A DNA stretch of 64,000 bases from an uncultured Ruminococcus sp. Its GTDB lineage: Bacteria; Bacillota; Clostridia; Oscillospirales; Ruminococcaceae. How positions within the stretch are numbered: the first letter of the stretch is position 1; each line of letters starts with the position of its first letter. A program made the position numbers and the translations under genes. Location: assembly GCA_900543105.1 (NCBI GenBank), contig UQQA01000001.1:22448-86447 (forward strand), read 5' to 3'. Positions 57,299-64,000 of the stretch are shown here, piece by piece. The notes beneath the pieces are model-generated. The model searched no databases and had not been told where the DNA came from. It was given only the letters and a program-made list of their open reading frames with translations.

Positions 57299-58318
57299 TT
57301 ACTCTTTTTTCGTATCGTCCTTAACTTCCCCGACAGGCGCAGGCTCGGCTTTTGCAGAAGCCTTGAGCGCTTTTCTCTTCTTCGTTTTCTTTATTATGAA
57401 AATAACAACAAAAACAATTATTCCTATAAGAATAAGATACGGGAACACCGCAATTATGAAGAACAGCAGGTCTTCGAGGAAAATGAGGAATCCGCTTCCC
57501 GTTTCGGACAGCGTATTCGCAAGCCTTTGACCGAACGTATCCGTCTTGACGGGTTCGGCGGTGTATTCCTTGACTTCGTTTATCGTGATGTTGACGAAGG
57601 AATACGCAACATCGGTCTTGATCTCGTTCATTCTTGACTTTATCTTTGCAATCTCGACCTGAAGATCGGTAAGCTCCCTTTCGACCGAAACGGCATAAGC
57701 GTCCTCGGTTATAGTCGCAAGCAGAGCTATGTAGCGTTCTTCCTTTGCCTCGTAAATTTCAAGCGTTGTGGAAAGGTCATAGTATTCGCTGCTCAAATTC
57801 TCAACGGAAGAATTTTTTCTGCGAAGGTCACCGAGCGTAGCCGCATTATTGCAGAATTCCTCATAGTCTGCACTCGGCACACGTACCGTTGCGGAATATG
57901 TGCGCCATTTTTCCATATAGTCATCGACATAATACCATCTGTCATCCTGTCCGCCGTCATTAAAGTTTTCGCTCTCGACGAAGCCGCCGTAGCTGTCAAG
58001 GCTCTCCTTGAACTTTGCAACAGCGTCGTCGAATTCAAGCACATCGACGGTCATATTGCAGGTGTAAACAAGCATTTCCTTTTTTATCTGCTCGGCGGAA
58101 AGTGTACTGTTTTCGCCGTCACTTCCGTCCGCCAGCGCCGTACCACCTGCCGAATCGAGACTTTCATCATAATTATAGTATTCAGCATTGCTCGCCGATG
58201 TTTCATAGCTGTACTCATAATCTGAAGCCGTGTTAGCCGTCTTGTCGGTTGCCATACTTCCGCAGGCAGTGAGAAGAAGTGAGCATAATGCCGCCGAAAT
58301 TATCGCTTTTGTTTTCAT
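57299..58318 (-). CDS. DUF4349 lipoprotein
   Basis: The protein has 339 residues. A signal peptide with lipobox LLTAC (Cys about 19) is followed by a Tyr/Ser/Asp-rich linker (about 25-70), a DUF4349 domain with a coiled coil (about 80-260, with TVRVPSADYEEF and VERELTDLQVEIAKIKSRMNE), a C-terminal membrane helix (about 285-310) and a basic tail. Proteins of this family are anchored at the cell surface; their role is unknown. It is a single-gene unit. Confidence 0.85.
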   Translation of the reverse strand: MKTKAIISAALCSLLLTACGSMATDKTANTASDYEYSYETSASNAEYYNYDESLDSAGGTALADGSDGENSTLSAEQIKKEMLVYTCNMTVDVLEFDDAVAKFKESLDSYGGFVESENFNDGGQDDRWYYVDDYMEKWRTYSATVRVPSADYEEFCNNAATLGDLRRKNSSVENLSSEYYDLSTTLEIYEAKEERYIALLATITEDAYAVSVERELTDLQVEIAKIKSRMNEIKTDVAYSFVNITINEVKEYTAEPVKTDTFGQRLANTLSETGSGFLIFLEDLLFFIIAVFPYLILIGIIVFVVIFIIKKTKKRKALKASAKAEPAPVGEVKDDTKKE

Positions 58319-58490
58319 TGTGTTGTCCTCCTTGAAAAAATGTATTTGTCAATGTCAGAAAAACAGCTCAAAACCAAAACAGCCGTTTCCTTGGTGTGGG
58401 ATTTTTGAATAATATGAGTATTTTATGTTACTCTTTTCTTATTGTACGGTCAAAACCCGTCACAAAAGAGGATATTTTGTAAATATTCTA

Positions 58491-59156
58491 TTAATATAAA
58501 GTAAAGTTAAGAAACTCCGCAAGCTTCTGCAAAAATTTCTCTTCGGAAAGCTCTTCCGTTTCGGGCAAAGCAGAAATTTTCTCTTCACACACTGAAAAAG
58601 CATAACCGTTCGTTATTTTCGTGAAAAATTTGCAGTCAAGCGCGTTTCCTGTCACATCGAACGAGCTGAATCCTGCCGCAAGACCTTTCCCGAGCATTTT
58701 TGAGTAAGCCTCTTTTTTCGTCCATATCTCAAAAAAAGCTTCATCGGGAGTTTCGCTTTCTTCGATAAATTTTATTTCATTTTCGGCAAAAAAACGCTCC
58801 GAAAAGCCGCTTTTTCGCCGTCTTATGCGCTCAATATCGACCCCGATACGGGAACTCACACCTGCAAATGCGACCGCACGGGCCGAATGTGAAACGGAAA
58901 AATCATAGCCGTTTTTTCCGATAATAAAAGGCTTGCCGAACTCATTTTGCCCGAATTCAAGCAGGTTGAAGTCAGCCCCAAGCTGTTCGGACACTTCATA
59001 CCGTATAAGCAGCTCGGCAAAAAGCGAGCGGATTTTGTCGCCGTTTACAGCCATTTTGGCGATGCGTTCCTGCCGCCCCTGCGATATCAGCGGCAAAAGT
59101 TGGCTGTATTCCGCGAACGGCTTTTCTTCGTTCAGGTAAAGTATAACTGCTTTCAC
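58491..59156 (-). CDS. 4'-phosphopantetheinyl transferase (Sfp type)
   Basis: The protein has 221 residues. FSVSHSARAVAFA (about 86-98), GVDIERI (about 104-110) and WTKKEAYSKMLGKGL (about 145-159) are the three signatures, with Mg ligands Asp and Glu in DIE and the Glu of KKEA. It moves phosphopantetheine from CoA to a carrier protein. The half-size is nearer to Sfp than to AcpS, suggesting a role with polyketide, peptide or special acyl carriers, but no such genes are in the window. Confidence 0.88.
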   Translation of the reverse strand: MKAVILYLNEEKPFAEYSQLLPLISQGRQERIAKMAVNGDKIRSLFAELLIRYEVSEQLGADFNLLEFGQNEFGKPFIIGKNGYDFSVSHSARAVAFAGVSSRIGVDIERIRRRKSGFSERFFAENEIKFIEESETPDEAFFEIWTKKEAYSKMLGKGLAAGFSSFDVTGNALDCKFFTKITNGYAFSVCEEKISALPETEELSEEKFLQKLAEFLNFTLY

Positions 59157-59323
59157 GGCGTTCTCCTTTCAATTTTTTGTTAAAGATTTATCAAGCATAG
59201 GTGCATAATACTGTCAAAAATAAAATTTTTATACTCAATGTATTAAAAACTTCTTCTATTTTCGCAAGCTGTACCATAAATCGGACAGAAAAATAAATCG
59301 AACAAATTTTTTATCAAAACCCC

Positions 59324-59352
59324 TTGACAAAATGATACGTTTGTTCTATAAT
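59324..59352 (+). promoter_or_regulatory. Consensus promoter before the small membrane protein
   Basis: TTGACA (59324-59329) and TATAAT (59347-59352) are 17 bp apart, a perfect consensus. The gene starts about 80 nt downstream. Confidence 0.75.
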
Positions 59353-59433
59353 ATAAAACAGAACAAAAGTGCTGAACATTTGTGCTAAAAATAAAGATCA
59401 AAATTCAGCGTAAAAATGAAAAGGGGAAATATT

Positions 59434-59682
59434 ATGACACACTTCAATTCAACTGCCAAAAAGCTTCCATCATACGATCCCGAACGCCCGGATATCACTC
59501 TTGTGAACTGCGCCCACCGCCGCAATATGCTCAAACAGAAACTCTATGGTCTGGCTGCGGCTGTCGTTCCGACTGCGGCTGTTCTCTTCGCTGAGGACGT
59601 TGAACTTCTTTTGCTGTTCGTTCCCGTGGGTCTGTTCCTTATGTTCACAAAGCGCAGCGTTCTCAACTTTGAGCAGGAATAA
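59434..59682 (+). CDS. Small membrane protein (82 aa)
   Basis: The protein has 82 residues with two hydrophobic segments (about 40-56 and 60-74) and an N-terminal part rich in His, Arg and Pro. The family is unknown to me. It has a perfect consensus promoter, AAGGGG before the ATG at 59434, and element A directly after its stop, so it is probably well expressed. Confidence 0.65.
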   Translation: MTHFNSTAKKLPSYDPERPDITLVNCAHRRNMLKQKLYGLAAAVVPTAAVLFAEDVELLLLFVPVGLFLMFTKRSVLNFEQE

Positions 59683-59782
59683 TACTAAACACCAATAAAA
59701 TACAGGAAAAAATCTGCGCCGAAATCACATATATCCAAGATTGTCGGCTTGATTTTTTCCAAATTTTAAATGGTGTTTGGTA
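59683..59782. repeat. Element A, copy 4
   Basis: A 100-bp copy in the same orientation as copy 3, with one change in its right end (TGGTGTTTGGTA). It begins at the base after the stop of the small membrane protein gene and carries no extra 60-bp flank. Confidence 0.75.
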
Positions 59783-59804
59783 TAAATTACCGCTGTCAAA
59801 ATGA

Positions 59805-59833
59805 TTGACAATGTTTTTCTCATCTGCTAAAAT
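59805..59833 (+). promoter_or_regulatory. Promoter of the DUF3810 gene
   Basis: TTGACA (59805-59810) and TAAAAT (59828-59833) are 17 bp apart, about 55 bp before the ATG at 59890. Confidence 0.6.
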
Positions 59834-59889
59834 TATATCATAAAATATTCCTTTTTAAAAGACCATACATATAATTTTGGTAGATCGAT

Positions 59890-61008
59890 ATGAAAAAAGC
59901 TTTGTCAAAAAAATATCTTGTGCAATATATCATCATCGCAGTCATTCTCGCAGTTTGTGCCGTGCTTTTTGCCGTTTCAAGGAGATCGGCGGCATTTGCG
60001 GACGGCTACCGCAACAAAGTTTTTTCAAAGCTGCAGGCGGTTTTCGGCAGGATAAGCGGCGCTCTGCCGTTCTCTCTCGGCGAACTGATGATAATGATAG
60101 CCTTATTGGGCGGAATCTCGCTCATTGCGGTCTATGTAATTCTTATGATACGAAGAAAAGACAGGCGCAGGAAAAATTCCGTTGTCTGCTCGCTCATCGT
60201 CCTGTGGATAGTTACATTCGTGATGCTTACCGAAACGCTCAACTGCTTTATAATGTACCGCTGCAGCAGCTTTGCATCGGTTTACGGCATCGGTGAGGAG
60301 AAATTCACCGCTGACGAGCTTTATTCACTCGCAATGACAATAACCGAAAAATGCAACGAAGCCGAAGCTCTTATCGAGCGTGATGAGAACGGGAATATGC
60401 TCATCACCTGTGATGTTTACGCCGAATCAAAGGCGGCAATGCTGAACATTTCGTCCGAATATCCCACCCTCTCGGGATATTATCCCGACCCGAAAGGAAT
60501 TTTATGCTCGGACGTGATGACGCACTTTGACCTGCTTGGGATATATTTTCCGTTCAGCCTTGAAGCGAACTATAATAAAGATATGTATAACTCCGAACTG
60601 CCCGAAACGATATGCCACGAGTTTGCGCACCTCAAAGGCTGGATAAAGGAGGACGAAGCGAACTTTATCTCATATCTTGCCTGCATTGAAAGCGGCTCGC
60701 CCGAGCTTGTCTATTCGGGATATATGTCCGCGCTGTCCTATCTGCGTTCAAAGGTCTACAGCGAAGCTTCTGTCTCCGACGAGGACAAGGCTGCGCTTTT
60801 CTCTGCGGCGAACGATAACGTTGTTCACGATCTTGTCGAAAAGGGCAGGATATTCCGCGAGGCAAAGGAAACCAAGCTCGGCACGGCGATGTCCGTCGTT
60901 TCCGACAAGGCAATGGAAACGAGCCTGCGGCTCAACGGCGTTTCGGACGGCGTAAAGTCCTACGGACGGTTCGTTGATCTTTTGCTCAACTACTATTTTA
61001 ATGCGTAA
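59890..61008 (+). CDS. DUF3810 membrane protein with HEXXH motif
   Basis: The protein has 372 residues. Three membrane helices (about 10-30, 55-85 and 98-120) are followed by a long soluble part. ICHEFAHLKGWIKEDEANF (about 239-257) contains HEFAH with a later Glu, the zinc site of gluzincin-type metallopeptidases. It matches the DUF3810 family. It is likely a membrane-bound protease of unknown substrate; activity is inferred from the motif. Confidence 0.82.
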   Translation: MKKALSKKYLVQYIIIAVILAVCAVLFAVSRRSAAFADGYRNKVFSKLQAVFGRISGALPFSLGELMIMIALLGGISLIAVYVILMIRRKDRRRKNSVVCSLIVLWIVTFVMLTETLNCFIMYRCSSFASVYGIGEEKFTADELYSLAMTITEKCNEAEALIERDENGNMLITCDVYAESKAAMLNISSEYPTLSGYYPDPKGILCSDVMTHFDLLGIYFPFSLEANYNKDMYNSELPETICHEFAHLKGWIKEDEANFISYLACIESGSPELVYSGYMSALSYLRSKVYSEASVSDEDKAALFSAANDNVVHDLVEKGRIFREAKETKLGTAMSVVSDKAMETSLRLNGVSDGVKSYGRFVDLLLNYYFNA

Positions 61009-61171
61009 TTTTTTGTTCCGCAAATTTGCAGCAAAACTTCAAATTCCGCAGGGACGGATCCTATATCCGCCCAACTGATTCGCACGATTTGAGCGCAAAA
61101 ACGGACACAAAAATTTGTAGCGGACGAATTGTCCGTCCTGCGCCGCAAGACGTTTCATAATAAATAAAAGA

Positions 61172-61216
61172 ACCTGTTTTCAAAGATTTTGAATTCTATG
61201 AAAACAGGTTCTTTTT
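61172..61216. terminator. Repeated CTGTTTTCA hairpin, copy 2
   Basis: GAACCTGTTTTCA and TGAAAACAGGTTC form a 13-bp hairpin followed by TTTTTT. It is the near reverse copy of 55073-55117. The gap 61009-61321 otherwise holds short palindromes of ACGGAT/ATCCG type but no gene. Confidence 0.6.
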
Positions 61217-61321
61217 TACAAAAACAATATGTATGCCAAAAAACGCTGACACATTTCGGGACAGAAAAATCGGAGTTTATCGTGAATTTGCGGAGCAAAA
61301 ATGATATTCCGAATTTCTCTA

Positions 61322-61777
61322 TCATAGGTACATTTCAAAAGCAATATTTCCTCTGTCATATTTAAAAAAGCTCTTGTCAACGGGTATCTCCTTGAAGCCT
61401 GCTTTTCTGTAGAGCGAAAGTGCGGCATGGCATTTTGTGTTTGAAACGATGAGAAGCTTTTCTATTCCCTTTTCGCGAGCCTTTTCTATGCAGGCATCAA
61501 GGCAGAGCTTTCCTGCGCCCTTTCCGCCGAACTCGGGCTTCGTTGCGAACTTTGCGATCTCCCACTCGTCCCCGTGCGGTTCAAGCATACAGCAGGACAT
61601 AACTTCACCCTCATCGGAGAGTGTGAAACAGACCTCGCCGCCTTTTGCGACTATCCCGTCAATATTGTTCAGCACAGCGATATCCTCGTCCTCAAGCCTG
61701 AACATCTCGGTTATCCAGCGCTTATTCATTTCGATAAATTCATTTTTGTATTCCTCTGAATATGGTACGACCTTCAT
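61322..61777 (-). CDS. GNAT-family N-acetyltransferase
   Basis: The protein has 151 residues. IAKFATKPEFGGKGAGKLCLDACIEKA (about 75-100, with the GGKGAG acetyl-CoA loop) and LYRKAGFKEI (about 123-132) are the GNAT motifs A and B. The substrate is unknown. AGGGAGGG precedes the ATG. It is a single gene between repeat-rich gaps. Confidence 0.85.
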   Translation of the reverse strand: MKVVPYSEEYKNEFIEMNKRWITEMFRLEDEDIAVLNNIDGIVAKGGEVCFTLSDEGEVMSCCMLEPHGDEWEIAKFATKPEFGGKGAGKLCLDACIEKAREKGIEKLLIVSNTKCHAALSLYRKAGFKEIPVDKSFFKYDRGNIAFEMYL

Positions 61778-61928
61778 TGGAGTGTCCCTCCCTTTCTTCG
61801 CCTACAAAGTATATCACATAAATAGGCTTTTGTCAAGAGGGGGTATTTAATGCGTAATTCTTAATGCTTAATGCGTAATTATTTTGTAAAAAATGGGGCG
61901 GATATTCTGTCCGTCCCACCTAAATAAG

Positions 61929-62124
61929 GGGTTCTTAAAAAACCGAAACAAAATAATACTTTGTATTATTCGCAAATTTTCGTTGGGACTTTGCGCAGCT
62001 TCAAGGCAGCGAAACGCAGTGTAATACTACGGAATACATTCCGAATGTATTTCAAGTTTCGCTAACGCAGAAGATGCGCAAAGTCGTAGAAAATTTGCCG
62101 TGAGGGAGGTTTTTAGAGGTTTCC
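61929..62124. mobile_element. Element B (MITE-like), copy 2
   Basis: The reverse of the 40747-40909 element, with ends GGGTTCTTAAAAAACC and GGTTTTTAGAGGTTTCC and a longer centre that carries an extra TAATACT segment. No clear target duplication is seen. It fills most of the 61778-62155 gap. Confidence 0.65.
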
Positions 62125-62155
62125 TATAATGTTTGCTGAATTTAATTATTTCATT

Positions 62156-62923
62156 TTATTTTGTCCCCGGTGTAATAAACATCGGCTCGCCTGTATAAAC
62201 ATCAAACTCCAGTTTACGATTATAATTTTCATTATAAATGATAACATTACGGTTTGCCATATCAATATTGTTATATGTTTCCTCATCAAGATAATGAATT
62301 GTCATACAACCTTGACCGCTTTCTTTGCCCAATGCATCACATATTTTTCGATAATCCTTCTCTGCATTTTCCCCCTCTCCACATATTACTATACATAACC
62401 ATTTGCCAGCATTAGCAAGATATTCTTCTGCCGTCATAAAAGCAGGTAATTCTTTGCTTTGTAAATCCCTCGGGAAACATGATACCTTGACATCTCTAAC
62501 TACAGATGAAATTTTATCATAAAGAATTTGTTCAGCTTCTTCATTCACCAGATAACAGCCGTAATTATCAAGATATGTACCATAATCATCACGAACGTGA
62601 TAATATTCGTCACTGCCTGATGTTGATACAGTTATCCCATTATGATAAAAGTCCCATAGTTTAGAACCCCAATCATGATGCCGACATTCATCTGAATAGG
62701 TGTTTAGCTCAACATAAACCTGCGTAAATTCCTTGTTATACTTTTTCTCCATATATTTCAGCAGTTTTTTTGCAGGAGGATCAGCCTGAATTACCATTCC
62801 GTCAATTAGAGGTATTGTGTACTTACGCCCATGATTCGGTTCTGTTATTAAAAAGAAAATACCGATCACTATTAAAACACCTGCTATTATGCATAAAGTC
62901 AATTTAATTATTTGGCGTTTCAT
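62156..62923 (-). CDS. Membrane-anchored extracellular protein of unknown function
   Basis: The protein has 255 residues. One N-terminal membrane helix (about 6-30, LTLCIIAGVLIVIGIFFLI) is followed by an exported domain with many Tyr and Asp. No family is recognised. The ATG at 62923 has AAAGGAG about 10 nt upstream. Its base composition is more AT-rich than that of its neighbours, which may suggest recent transfer. Confidence 0.6.
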   Translation of the reverse strand: MKRQIIKLTLCIIAGVLIVIGIFFLITEPNHGRKYTIPLIDGMVIQADPPAKKLLKYMEKKYNKEFTQVYVELNTYSDECRHHDWGSKLWDFYHNGITVSTSGSDEYYHVRDDYGTYLDNYGCYLVNEEAEQILYDKISSVVRDVKVSCFPRDLQSKELPAFMTAEEYLANAGKWLCIVICGEGENAEKDYRKICDALGKESGQGCMTIHYLDEETYNNIDMANRNVIIYNENYNRKLEFDVYTGEPMFITPGTK

Positions 62924-63003
62924 TCGGGTCTGTCTCCTTTTCCATATATACATTTGTATGATATAGTAAAGCCTAAATCATACTCTCCTTTCCAAATTTG
63001 TGG

Positions 63004-63198
63004 TATAATAAAACAGGTGCTGTGGACTTTTAATTTTTTTCTGTAGCTTGACTACTATAAGGAGTGTAAAGCCACAGTTTTATTTACAATGTTTATAGCT
63101 GGATAAGTCAAAGAATTTTAATCTCACGCAAGTTTACGGGAATAAAACTAAGTGGCACGAAAACAGTACCAAATAACTTTACAAGGCAGGTAAAACTT
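63004..63198 (+). mobile_element. IS110-type left-end region, possible guide RNA
   Basis: The non-coding stretch before the truncated transposase has a TATAAT at 63004-63009 and a CTGTGG/CCACAG stem around an AT-rich loop. In IS110 elements this position holds the left end and the bridge RNA. The exact IS end was not found. Confidence 0.4.
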
Positions 63199-63357
63199 AT
63201 GATTTATGTTGGAATTGATATTGCAAAGGAAACTCATGTAGCTGCGGCTGTTGATTCAGACGGCGTTATTGTTATTGAACACTTTTCTTTTTCAAACAAC
63301 CACGAAGGCTTTAAGCTCCTTAAGGTCACCTCTAAAAACCACCGGCTAAAGCCTTAG
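63199..63357 (+). pseudogene. IS110-family transposase, N-terminal fragment
   Basis: An ATG at 63199 opens MIYVGIDIAKETHVAAAV, the start of the RuvC-like DEDD domain of IS110-family transposases, with its first catalytic Asp. After about 42 residues the match ends where a repeat beginning GGTCACCTCTAAAAACC enters, and a stop follows at 63355-63357. The rest of the transposase is missing, so it is inactive. Confidence 0.8.
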
Positions 63358-63470
63358 CACCTCATCTGCTTGCAGATTTTACGTCATCTTGCACATAAAT
63401 TTCTTGACATACGACAGTATACCTGCGAAATTTCTATACAATCTGACGAAAAATCTGACTGCGCATCAGC
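63324..63470. repeat. Element C, sharing its terminus with element B
   Basis: The sequence ACCTCTAAAAACC at its left end is the same as the end of element B, but the interior differs. It interrupts the IS110 transposase and runs up to the stop of the dtd gene. No matching right end was found, so it may be truncated. Confidence 0.45.
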
Positions 63471-63922
63471 TTAAGCCAGATCATCGCTGTCAAGGATTAT
63501 AGTGAAAGGTCCGTCATTGAGAAGCTCAACTTTCATATCCGCACCGAACTCGCCCTGCTCAACGACCGCTACGCTTTCTTTGCACTTTTCAATTATGTAT
63601 TCATACAGCTTTTTTGCCATATCGGGCGCACCTGCATTGATGAACGACGGTCTGTTGCCCTTTCGGCAGTCCGCATAGAGCGTGAACTGCGATATCAGCA
63701 GAAGTTCACCGTCAACGTCCTGCAAGCCGAGGTTCGTCTTGCCGTTTTCGTCCTCAAATATGCGCATATTTAACAGCTTGCGGAGCATTTTATCCGCCGT
63801 TTCGGTCGTATCCTCGTTTGAAATGCCGATAAGAACCATAAAGCCCTTGCCGATCTTACCTATGACCTCATTATTTACCGTAACCTTTGAATTTTTTACT
63901 CTTTGAATAACAAAACGCATTT
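63471..63922 (-). CDS. dtd: D-aminoacyl-tRNA deacylase
   Basis: The protein has 150 residues. [19 protein letters not shown] (about 75-93) carries the SQFTL signature, and [10 protein letters not shown] (about 135-144) is the second (NxGPxT) motif that builds the active site across the dimer. It removes D-amino acids from mischarged tRNA. I chose the ATG at 63922, with AAGGAGAA upstream and the standard MRFVIQRV start. Confidence 0.93.
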
Positions 63923-64000
63923 TCCCGTTCTCCTTGAAGAAATTCTTTTTTATACTAATTCTCGATCGTTCTATAGACAAAATCGACAGATAGAATAAGT

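Noticed and set aside
1..64000. CRISPR arrays, rRNA genes and known riboswitch classes
   Set aside because: No regularly spaced short direct repeats, rRNA segments or recognisable riboswitch cores were seen.

Overview
The window looks like a low-to-medium GC Firmicutes chromosome of the Ruminococcus/Oscillospiraceae type. This rests on AGGAGG-type ribosome sites, TTGACA/TATAAT promoters, and the company of a DUF6472-like Cys protein, a DUF4349 lipoprotein, a DUF3810 protein and an Sfp-type transferase. The assignment is inference from gene content; no rRNA or complete tRNA is present.

Region 1 (1-2.85 kb, minus strand): the end of an accessory operon running off the left edge. It has two unfamiliar proteins that share a Q-x-G-x-x-N-T-Q-I-G-H motif, a decayed small HTH reading frame, and the N-terminal 309 residues of an RloC/PrrC-like AAA_13 ATPase with a CxxC zinc-hook-like pair. 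It resembles a multi-component conflict system.

Region 2 (about 3.1-37.55 kb, plus strand): an apparently complete siphovirus prophage of about 34.4 kb. A 13-bp direct repeat (3101-3113 and 37540-37552) may mark its ends. Order: structured leader and sigma-like regulator; replication genes (DUF2800, DUF2815 ssDNA-binding, family A polymerase, primase-helicase, VRR-NUC, SNF2 helicase); DUF1492 regulator and HNH nuclease; an antisense unit ending in a tRNA 3' end; small terminase and ParB-methyltransferase; an accessory block (RHH protein, SLOG protein, amidoligase, gamma-glutamylcyclotransferase); large terminase; a Fic cassette with its own operators; portal, protease and capsid; connectors and tail genes with a programmed -1 frameshift; tape measure, baseplate and fibre; amidase and holins; two excisionase-like genes and a Tn916-type integrase. 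No CI-type repressor was recognised. A hairpin followed by a TTTTCTTATGCC-like tail recurs at gene junctions.

Region 3 (37.6-47.5 kb): host genes for a low-molecular-weight phosphatase, a small Cys protein, a membrane protein, an NSS-family sodium symporter and a 2031-residue secreted leucine-rich-repeat protein. They are separated by small inverted-repeat elements, one nested in another with a 5-bp target duplication.

Region 4 (47.6-57.3 kb, minus strand): a signalling island with two hybrid histidine kinases, a solute-binding lipoprotein, an HPt protein, a GGDEF-REC-HD-GYP protein and a small gene broken by an in-frame amber codon. It probably links extracellular ligands to phosphorelay and cyclic-di-GMP output.

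Region 5 (57.3-64 kb): DUF4349 lipoprotein, phosphopantetheinyl transferase, small membrane protein, DUF3810 protein, GNAT acetyltransferase, an unknown membrane-anchored protein, a truncated IS110-type element and D-aminoacyl-tRNA deacylase, again interspersed with short repeats.
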